DNA of 64,000 nucleotides from Streptococcus pantholopis (GTDB taxonomy: Bacteria; Bacillota; Bacilli; Lactobacillales; Streptococcaceae), in NCBI RefSeq assembly GCF_001642085.1, contig NZ_CP014699.1, forward strand, positions 1,922,001 through 1,986,000, given 5' to 3'. Below, piece by piece: positions 36,264 through 47,300 of the stretch (position 1 is the stretch's first letter; each line of letters opens with the position of its first letter). The notes below the pieces were generated by a model. It did no database searches. It saw only the letters and a list, made by a program, of their open reading frames with translations, and was not told the origin of the DNA. The position numbers and the translations under genes were made by a program.

Positions 36264-38297
36264 CTAGACAAGTAATTTCTGAATTATACTTGTCATATGA
36301 TCTACTGTCGGATTTTCAAGCATGTCTTCAACATCTAACTCGATGTTAAAATGCTCTTCAATATCTGCAAGCATTTGATAAGCTATGATAGAATTTCCAC
36401 CTAGCTCGAAAAAGTCTGTTGAAAAGTCTTCTTCATCTACACCTAGATAATTTGTCCAGACTTCTTTCACATAGTTTTCAAGTTTAACCTCCTCTTGACT
36501 GATAACAGTCTCTTCTTTTAAGGATGAAGTCTCTGCTGTCTCAATAATCTCCTCTGACTCTGGTTGCATCCAAAATGATTTATGTTCGAAGAAATAGCCA
36601 GGAAGAGGCTGCTTCATTACAGTACTTGGAACAGTCTGTTCAAATTGAATGTCTATACCTTCTTCCCAAGAGTTCTTGATTGCTTTACATATTTGTATAA
36701 CTTCAGATGTTTCAATACCCATGCGCTTTCCAATATTAAGAATTTCTTGAGTATTATCAACCTGTTCAAAGATGGAAGCATCGTTCTCTACATTATCTTC
36801 TTTTAATTTATCCAATAATTCCTTACGATCTTGATAATAAATAAGTGTTCGGCATGAGAACGTCTCGCGTTGGAAATTATAAATAAGATTAAGAACCTGA
36901 TCATCTACTGCATTTTCCAATAAATATTGATACAAGGTCTTTTTCATCTGTTTTAAAGAATTTTCGGATTTCGCAGATAGTTTAAGAAATTTTACTGTTT
37001 TATCTTCTTTTATTTTTGAACACTCAACTGGCTTCCTGTTATATTCTTCTAAGACAACATACGCATTTGAACCACCCATGCCAAGAGAACCAACACATGC
37101 TCGTAATGGGTAATCTTTATTCTCCCATTCTTCAAAATCACTTACGAGATTTAGGTTACTGCCTGAAAGTCCAAATTGGTGATTTTCTTGATTATTATAT
37201 AATGATGGACAAAGATGCTTTTTTTCTAAACACAGTACAGTTTTAACAAGCGATGCTATCCCAGCAGCAGCAAGTGCGTGTCCTATATTACCTTTTACTG
37301 ACCCAAGCTTAACTTCATTGCCTGAATGTTCAAAAATCCGTTTAAATGAAGCAACTTCAATTTGATCCCCCATACTAGTCCCTGTTCCATGTGCTTCAAT
37401 ATAAGAAATACTTTCTGGAGAAATGTCACCAAAAGCTAAAGCATCTAAAATAACACTGGTTTGTCCAGTTTCGCTTGGAGCAGTATAGGACATCTTTTCA
37501 GATCCATCATTATTAATCGCACTTCCACGAATTACCGCATAGATATAATCATTGTTTTCAATTGCATCTTCCAGGCGTCGTAAAACAACGGTTCCTAAGC
37601 CCCCACTAAAGATAGTTCCATCTGCATCCTCTGAAAATGGAAGACAGTGGCCAGATTGTGAATAAATTTCATTTTTAACATATCTATAGCCTTTTCCTTG
37701 GGCGGCATTAACAGAAACTCCGCCACATAAAGCCATGTCACATTCATAGGTTAATAAGCTACGACAAGCCATGTGAAGCGCTGTTAACGACGAAGAACAT
37801 GCAGTTTGAACCGTTAAAGATGGCCCCGTTAAATTCATGCTATATGAAATTCGGCTAGAAATATAATCAGGACTGTTACCATGAAAAGCTTGCGACATAA
37901 CTTTGTCTAAACTAATCCCATTATTTTTTAGGCTAGGGATGACATTATGAACTAAGTATGAACTGATTCCACTACCTATAAAAACTCCGGTTTTCTCTGT
38001 TATGTTTTTAGTATTATAACCAGCATTTTCCACAGCTTTCCAAGCTGATTCTAGCATTAGTCTTTGTTGAGGATCCATATATTCAGCATCTCTCTTACTA
38101 ATGTTGAAGAATTTTGCATCAAACTTATCAATATTATCTAAAGAGAAAGCTTTGTTAACAAAATTTTTATCACCACTATCATCAATAGAGTCTTTGATTA
38201 CGCATTCTCCATTTTTTAATATTTCCCAATACTCATCAAGATTATTTGCACCCGGAAATTTGCAGTCCATCCCTACGATAGCAATAGCATTTTCCAT
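36264..38297 (-). CDS. PKS: ketosynthase - ACP without acyltransferase
   Basis: 677 residues from the second ATG (38297), since the first ATG touches the GGGAG ribosome site. Ketosynthase (1-430) with Cys in TACSSSLTA (about 165) and both His motifs (EAHGTGTSMGD and GNIGHALAAAG), so it should condense. A 150-residue linker follows, then an ACP with LGGNSIIAY (about 634). There is no acyltransferase, ketoreductase or dehydratase. Malonyl units must come from another AT, most simply the one in the 3130-residue protein. Eleven bases separate the genes. Confidence 0.9.
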   Translation of the reverse strand: MENAIAIVGMDCKFPGANNLDEYWEILKNGECVIKDSIDDSGDKNFVNKAFSLDNIDKFDAKFFNISKRDAEYMDPQQRLMLESAWKAVENAGYNTKNITEKTGVFIGSGISSYLVHNVIPSLKNNGISLDKVMSQAFHGNSPDYISSRISYSMNLTGPSLTVQTACSSSLTALHMACRSLLTYECDMALCGGVSVNAAQGKGYRYVKNEIYSQSGHCLPFSEDADGTIFSGGLGTVVLRRLEDAIENNDYIYAVIRGSAINNDGSEKMSYTAPSETGQTSVILDALAFGDISPESISYIEAHGTGTSMGDQIEVASFKRIFEHSGNEVKLGSVKGNIGHALAAAGIASLVKTVLCLEKKHLCPSLYNNQENHQFGLSGSNLNLVSDFEEWENKDYPLRACVGSLGMGGSNAYVVLEEYNRKPVECSKIKEDKTVKFLKLSAKSENSLKQMKKTLYQYLLENAVDDQVLNLIYNFQRETFSCRTLIYYQDRKELLDKLKEDNVENDASIFEQVDNTQEILNIGKRMGIETSEVIQICKAIKNSWEEGIDIQFEQTVPSTVMKQPLPGYFFEHKSFWMQPESEEIIETAETSSLKEETVISQEEVKLENYVKEVWTNYLGVDEEDFSTDFFELGGNSIIAYQMLADIEEHFNIELDVEDMLENPTVDHMTSIIQKLLV

Positions 38298-38314
38298 TCT
38301 CATCTCCCTTTCTA

Positions 38315-41300
38315 TTAGTTCCTTTTTGCATTATGTTTCATAAATAATGTTGCCTTCTTCCTACGCTGTTGAGCTTCTTCAAAAGCAGATTGTATGTTGG
38401 TTTCTGCTTGTTTTTTATCTTTATCTAAATATTTAGATAAGGCTCTAATTGTCGGATTATTAAACAAGACCGTTATCGGGATTTCTCTTTGGAATTGTTC
38501 TTCTAAGTTTTGTTGTAAGGTTAAAAGCTTCATAGAAGTCCCACCAACTTCAAAAAATGCTTTGTCAGACGGAATCATATGAAGTTCAAGAACTTCTTCC
38601 CATGCTGTTTTAACCATTTTTTCTGTTTCTGATAAAACTTGTTTATCAACAACCAAAGCACTAGTATTATCAATTAGTTTTTCAAGCTGTCTGCTATCAA
38701 TTTTCCCATTTCTTGTTAACGGAATAGAAGGTATCGTTATAATCCTACTTGGTATCATATATACAGGAAGATAATTAAGAAGACTATCCTTACACTTTTG
38801 CTCATCAAATTCATTAACTGTAGTTACAAAAACATAGATATTATCTTTGTAGAAAAGCGCTTTAGCATAATCTACATCACCGTAGCGTGTCACTGCACTT
38901 TCAATTTCACCAAGTTCAATTCGCTGTCCGTATCGTTTTATCTGACCGTCTTTTCTCCCTAAAATATCAATACTGCCATCTAGTCTATAACGGCCAAGAT
39001 CTCCAGTATTATAAATATTGGACTGAGATGAAAATGGGGTGATTTGATTTGAATTTTCTGTCAAGTACCCTTTAGCCAAATACTTTGTACATACATGAAC
39101 TATCCCAATTTCTCCAATAGATACCTCTTCGCCTGATTCATCTGTTAACACAATCTTAACATCGTCAATACCAGGTCCTATTGGCAGATATTCTCCTAAA
39201 CTATTAAGAGTTTCCCCACTATACTCAATAAATGACATTCCTTGCGGTGTTTCTGTTGTTCCATAATAATTAACAATTCGACAATTTGGTGCAATCTTTT
39301 TAAGAGCTTGAACTGTTGATTTCCTCAACCTTTCGCCTCCAAAAAATAAGAAGCGAAGGTGTGACAGTTTTTTGTTAGGATGGCGTTTAGCTCCTAAAAT
39401 AATCGCTTCAGCTAAGCTTGGAGTAATGTTAGCAACACTAATATTATTTTCTTTTAAATATCTGAATAAATCATTTTGAACCAACTCGGATTCATCTGGA
39501 AAAACAAGTGACGCACCCAATGTTAAAGGTACAAATATATCTCTTAAAATCGGATCATGCGAAATTCCTGAAAGTATAGCAAACCTATCATTAGAATTTA
39601 AATCAAAGTGATGAATTTCCCAATCAATAAAATGATTAACTGCACTATTACTTCCTAAAATAGCTTTAGGCTTCCCTGTAGTACCAGAAGTCATAGCAAT
39701 ATAACTGCTATCATTAAGTGAGTATTGTACTTTTTGTGATTGTACTTCTAGAACTTTAGTTTCACTATCCATTAAATCAATAAAGTACGAACTATTTGTT
39801 GCCTGCAAGGCTTCGTCAATCTTTCCTTTTGGCCACTGTGAATCAATAATTGTAAATAAGGATTCACATTTCAAAACGGCTAAAATGGCAGCGATCATTC
39901 GTGGTTCTCTTAAACCACTGATGGCAATGACACATCCTTTAGGAACATTCCTATTTTTAAGTTCTTCAAAAATTTGAGTTACTTGTTCTTGGATATCTCT
40001 ACTATGGTAGACTTTATTTCTGTATTCAAAGTTAAGCCCTTCGTTATTATTTGTAATGTTTTCTAGCACTGTATAAGCTAACAAATTCGAATCATTACAA
40101 TTTTTAGTCATCATACCTTCAGAAAAAGCTATTTTCTTTGCAAGCCTATACTCGCCAACTCTTCTAGAAGCATCTTCAATAATCATTTCAATTAACCAAA
40201 CATACTGATTTAAAATGAGTTGTGCTGTTTCTTGACTATATACGCTTGAATAGTAATTCAATCTTATTTGAAGACCATCTGTATTTTCTGTAAGATAGAA
40301 TGTAAAATCATACTTAGCTTCTTGAACATCATCTTCTATAACATCTAATGTCAAACCATCTAAACCATTTACATCAATGTTAAAATCAATCATATTGATG
40401 AGTACTTGAAATAGTTGAGTATTATCAGAACTCCGAGGAGGATTGGCAGCTTCAACAATACGATTCAAACCAATTTCTCCCATATCCATTGAAGAAATAA
40501 TTTCATTCGCCACTGTATTAAGATATTCTTTAAAACTGAGATTTGGATCTACATTCAGCTTAGCAACAGTCGTATCGATAAACATTCCAATCATTTTTTG
40601 ACTGTATTTATTATCACGACCAAGCATTGGGAAACCAATATTAATGCTTTCTTGTCCAGAATATCTTCTAAGTAAAATTCCCAAAATTGCAGTCATGAAG
40701 CTAAATACGGTTATTCCATGTTGCTGTGCAAACTTTTCAACTTCTGCATACTTTCTAGAATTTAAAGTTGTATAAACATTTCTACCTACGTGATCCATAA
40801 CAAGAGGCCGTGGATAATCTTCAGGCATACTGAGAATAGAATTTTCATTTTCAAATTTGTTTTGCCAATAGGTTTCACGTTTTTTATCAAGTTCTTCATC
40901 ATGCTTAATGTACTCTGTATAACCGATATCCTCATATTGATATTCCAAAGGTTCTTCTTCAAAATTCGTTCCAGTACGATAAAAGTTATAATAATGCTTA
41001 AGCTCAGTAAAGATAATCTTGAATGACCATCCATCTGCGATAAAATGATGAATTGTAAATAAGAAATAATGCTCATCAGCAGTAGCTTGTAAAAGCTTAA
41101 CCTTGAATAATGGATATTCATCAGGCCTTAAATTAACAAGCTTCATAGCTGTGATTTCACGTTGAATTTTAAGATGTTTTTGTTCAGTTGTTAACTCTGA
41201 TATATTTTCAACTGGAATCTCAAAAGAAAAGTTATCATCTAAATCACATAAGATATCATCACCAGATAGATAGTATCTAGTATGTAATATATTATGTCGC

Positions 41301-44300
41301 TCCACAATCTTATTCAAAGCTTTATTCAAAGCTGATTTATCCAATGTACCAGTTAATTTTAAAGCAATCGGAATATTATATTCACGTGTTTCCTTTTTCA
41401 ATTGACTAGCAATCCAAATTCCCTTTTGTTTTTCAGATAATCTAATTGGTACATCTTGTGGTTTTTTCTGTAGAATAAGGTTTGACTGATTGTTTTCATC
41501 ATAAATAATCTGGCATAATGCAGACACATTTATATTTTTGAGCAAGTCCTCAATCTTTAAGGCCACTCCAAATTCTTTTTCAATATCTACCATTAAATTA
41601 TAGATATTGATCGAGTCAATTCCCAATTCTAATAGAGTATCTGTCATTGAAATCTCATCATTTTCCACATACTTTTGAAGGACTGCTACTACTGCAACTT
41701 CTTTTGGAGTTGCTGGTAAAATGAGGTTCCGATTTTGACTTTCTTCCAGAGCTTGTTGTTTTAAGCGTTTGCGGTCAATTTTCCCATTTTGCGTTAGCGG
41801 CATATATTCTGTCAGAAATACCCTATCAGGAATCATATAATGTGGCAAAATAGGTTCTAAATCATTTCTAAGATTTTGTTCTGACAAATTCTCCTGCGGT
41901 TTTGGCTCTACGTAAGAAACAAGTTGTTTATCATTACCTTTTTGTATAAGAAGAACAATTGCTTTTTTTACCTTGGAAAGATTCTGAATTACTTTTTCAA
42001 TTTCCTCTAATTCAATTCTATAACCATGGATTTTAACTTGATTATCAGCTCGTGCAACATAATCAATTTCACCTGAATAGTCTAATCGAACCAGATCCCC
42101 TGTTCTATAAAAACGATTTCCTTCTATATAGATAAAGCGTTTTTCATTTAATTCCTTTAATCCAGCATATCCTTCCGCTAATGATATTCCACCAATTAAC
42201 AACTCACCCGTAACTCCTTCAGGGCAAAGATTTCCATCTTGATTTACAATACGTAAATCAGTATTGGCTACTGGTTTTCCGATCATTACCTTTTTATTTA
42301 CATCGCATTTACTTGTTGTATTCCATATTGTCGCTTCTGTGACCCCATACGCATTATAAAATTCATGATCTATACACCAATTATTTTTGATATCATCTGT
42401 ACAAGGCTCCCCAGCAGTTACAATAACTCTTAAGTCTGGAAGATTCTCATTTTCCATTGATGCTAAAACTGATGAAGGTAAGGTTGTAACAGTTATTTGT
42501 TCATCTTTAAGAAAATCGTGTAACCTCACACCCGTTCCCATTTTTTCTCGGGAAGAAAATACTAAAGTAGCTCCATGTCCAATGGCCATTAAGATATCAA
42601 AAACAGAAGCATCAAAACATACAGAAGCAAAGAATGTAACTCTATCCTTTGAATTAACATTGAACAGACGTTCTTGCTCTTTTACAACATTTTCAATTCC
42701 TGCATGTGTGACTTTAACACCTTTTGGTCTACCAGTTGTTCCAGAAGTATAAATCATATAAGCAGTACTTGCTAGACCGTTATTAACAGTAAGATTAGAA
42801 GAAACTTCATCTGTGATAACTGGAGATACTGCGGTAACTTTAGAATAATCTAACCCCATATCATCAAAAGTTCCATCTGAAACTAAAAACTTCATACCAG
42901 AATTATCCATTATATACTGCAATCGCTCACGTGGATAATTCTTATCTAATGGAACATAGTAAGCTCCTGCTTTCATAATAGCAAATATACTTGTTAAAAA
43001 TACCTGTGATTTTTCTACTGCAACACCAACAGCAATATTTTTTCCTTGAGTATACTGAATAAGTTTTTTTGCTAAAACATTACTTCTACGGTTGAGCTCA
43101 GCATAGGAAATATTTTCTCCATCATAGCTTACAGCTAGTTTTTCTGGAAGCTTTTCAGCGAAATACTCAAGATATTGATGATATTTGATCCCTTGCATTT
43201 CGACACTAGTTTCAATTGCTGGTATATTTTTAGAAATGCTATGGTCTTTAATTGGAAGTTTAGGTTTAGTTAAAATGCTTTCAAGTAGTGTCTCATAGCT
43301 ATCTAATAAAACCTCTATTGCTTTGTCTTCATATACTGCTTCCTTAAATTGACACTTAACAATTACTTTATCTGAGCACTCTTCAAGCATAAATACAAGA
43401 TTGTATTGTGAATCCAGGCATCCCATATTTATCTTTTCAAAGTTCATACCATCAATGGTAAATATATTTTCTTTATCATCACTATTCATGAATACTGGCG
43501 CACTATTAACTTCTCCAATTGTTTTTTCATATGCAAAAACATGGGAGAGATTTTTCCCTGTTTCTAAACCAACATTTTTTAAATAATTTAATGGTACACC
43601 TGCAGGATAATCATATGCTTCAAATAATTTTTCATGTACTCCTTTAATAAAATCACTAATCGTTTCTTGTGGATTAATTTGGCTAGAAACAAGAATGTTT
43701 TTGACAAGATAACCAATTGTATCATAGTATGTTGCATTTTCTCGTCCAGAGCTATAGGTACATGTAATAAAGTTGTTATCATTGTTGAGCTTATAATAAA
43801 GAAGCTGATAAATACTATATAAAGTTTCAAAAAGCGTATAGCCATATGCTTTACTGAAACTCTTTAACTTTTCAAAAAGTCTACTATCAATTTGTAAATA
43901 CTTTTCTGAGCTACTGGATTTTGTACGATCTGGATTCGAAAAAACTCCAAAATCTTCTGCCAACTCACACCCAGCTAAGTCCTTTTTCAACTTATTTGTT
44001 GCAATTTCATACTGGTCAGACTCTTTTACAGATAGCTCGTGTTTTTGATAATTAAAGTATGTTTTATCTTTCTCCAAAGTAAGAGGAATCCCACTTTGTA
44101 ATTGCTTATAGGCAGCAATAATTTCTTTTAATAGGAAGAAAATCGAAACGCCATCAATGACACTGTGATGAATAGATAAACCAAAATACCAGTCATTTGC
44201 TTTTGCTCCTAAAACCACACGTACAGTTTCTTTTTCTAATTCAAATGGCTGATTCAACACCTCATTAATATATCCATCAATATCATCAATGTGTGAAAAG

Positions 44301-47300
44301 TCTGCTATCTGTATTTCAACATTAGATGTGGATTCTGTTTGAACAATCTGCTGACCATCCACAGAAAACCTTAGATTTAATACTACATGCTTTTGGATAA
44401 CAGCTTCACAAGCCAATTTCCACTTTTCTGCATCAAGTTCTGCTCCCATTTTCCAAGCAGCAGCCATATTGTACTTATTGCTTGTTTTATTTAACAATTG
44501 ATCACGTATAATAGCTGCTTGCCCATCTGTAACTAACTTTTGAATATCTATATCTAATACTTTATCAGTATCTTGAATCTTTCTGTTCTTTTGGAGATAG
44601 CTATCAATCTTTAATATCAGATCTCCAACTGTTTTTAATGTGCTTAAATCAGTTATTTTAAGTGCAATATCAAATTGTGTGTTAATTTTAGAATTTAGTT
44701 GAAAAAGCTTGAGTGAATCAATATCTAAATCAGCAATTTCACTTTCAGATGTTATACTTACCGATTCATAAGTAACTGAAGAGATTAAATCAGTTATAAA
44801 TCCTTCAATTTCGTCTTTTGTAAAAGTCTTTTGGACTGTTGGAAGTTCAGGTGTAATAACACCTTCCTCAACTTTAGCCCATATTTTATTTTGGGCAAAT
44901 GAATATTTTGGAAGGTAAACTCTATTGCCTTTTGTAATGTTTAAAGCATTCCAATTAATATCTATTCCTAAATTAAACAAATCAATAGTTGCATCTAACA
45001 AGGCTTTATCTGGTAATGTTTTTTTCTGCTGTGTTGAGATAAGGCTAACCTTGGACGATTTTTTATATTTGAGAAGGTAGAGCATCAAAGCCGAAGAAGG
45101 TGCAATTTCAATAATAATGTCACTTTTATTTGCAATATAGGCAGCTGCATCAGCAAATCGCACTGTATTTCTCATATTGTCTGCCCAATAGTTTGCATCT
45201 AATTTTTTTGAATTAAGGGAATTCCCCGTTACTGTTGAGACAAACTCGATATTTGTTGGTTTGCTTTTAATTTTACCTGTTCTTTCAATAAATTCTTCCT
45301 TAAATGGTTCTAATCCTACATAATGGAAGGCATAATTAACAGGTAAATATTGGCATCTAATATTATTAGCTTGGAATGCTTCCTTAAGTCTGGCCACTTC
45401 ATCATTAATACCAGAGATAACCATAGAATCAACCGAATTAATGACACCAATAGAGGTATTTTCATAGCCTTTCAGATATTCAGAAGCTTTCTCTTCGCTT
45501 AATGATACAGACAACATTTTACCTTTTCCTGTAAATCGTCTGAGAATAGTACTCCGAGAATTAATAATTTTAACTGCTGCATTGAGAGATAGAGCACCAC
45601 TAGTAAATGCCGCAGCTACTTCACCAAGGCTATGTCCACAAACTAGGTCATAGTGAACTCCCATTTCTTTTAACAAATGAGCTATAGAAACTTGAATAGC
45701 AAAAATAGCGGGTTGGGCAAAGTAAGAATCCTGTAAGATGTCTTCATTATTGCTAGCAATAATTTCATTTAAATCACATTGACCAATCTCTTTAAATTTT
45801 TCTACACATTTCTCAAACATTTCTCGATATGCAGGAAACTGGCTAAGCTGACGCCCCATTCCAATCCATTGAGTTCCTTGACCAGAAAAGACTAAAGATA
45901 TTCTATTATTGTTTTTAATTTCTTCATTTTTTTCAGGAATCTTAAGAGCCCTAGCAAGTTTCTTAAGTAAGTCATCTTTATCTTTTACGACATATCCAGT
46001 TCGATATTTTCTCAAGTTTGTTCTTTGAGTCATCGCATACTCAATATCATTTAAAGAGCCATTATAATTCTGAACGAAATTATGAAAATCTTTAATTTTT
46101 CTATAAAGCGCATCTTGACTTACATCAGATAAAGGCAACACATAGTTTTCTTTATTACTATATTCTTGTTTATTTGCTGTACTATTGTATTTTTCAAGAA
46201 TAACATTACAATTGGTGCCACCAAATCCAAAAGAACTGACTCCACATATAAATTGTTTATCTTTAATCTTTACAGTCTCTTGAACAATGTGCATATTTTT
46301 TTGTTCTAGTTCCAGTTTGTCATTTATTTTATCAATACTTCTTGTTGGAACAAGTTCACCATAAAATAGACATAACGCTGTTTTAATCAGCGATGCAACT
46401 CCAGCAGCGCTTTCCAAGTGTCCGATATTTGTTTTCACTGCACCAAGAAGAAGAGGATGCTTGCGTCGTAAATCTTGGTTAATGGCCTCATCAATCGCAG
46501 AAACTTCAATATAGTCTCCCAAAAAAGTACCTGTACCATGTGTTTCAATATATCGTATTTCAGATGTTGAGAGCCCAGCATCGGCAGCAGATTTTTTAAG
46601 CAGTTCAACCTGCATATTTTTATTAGGAGCAGTTAATGAAGCAGAACGCCCATCTTGATTTATTGCCTTCCCAATTATTGTCGCATAAATTCTATCACCT
46701 CTATCCTCTGCAGCAGTAAGACGTTTAAGGATTAAAACCCCGACGCCTTCTCCGCGTACATAACCATTTGCCTTTTCATCAAAGGTTTGGCATAAACCAT
46801 CCGGTGAAAGCATCCCAGCTTCTCCCATAGCTCTATTGAGTTCAGCATCAAGAATGATATTGACGCCTGCTACAACTGCTACTTCACATTCTCCTCTATT
46901 AATACTTTCTATTGCTTCATTTACAGCAACCAAAGATGACGAGCAAGCTGTATCTATTGTCATACTTGGCCCTTTAAAATCAAAAAAGAAAGACATTCTG
47001 TTTGATAACATTGCCATAGAATTTCCCACAATCGCATTAATGTCTTTCTCATTTGAAATAACTGTTCGTAAGTAATCAGTATTTGAAGCTCCTACAAAGA
47101 CTCCTATTTCCGTGTTTTGAATATCTTTTTCAGTAATATCAGCATCCTCAAGTGCATGTACAATCTCTTGCAAGAGTATTCTTTGCTGAGGATCAATATT
47201 AGCTGCTTCCGTTTCAGACATATTAAAATATACATTATCGAATACTTCTATGTCATCAATATACCCGCCATCATATATTTTTTTGTTTTCTTTAGGCGAG

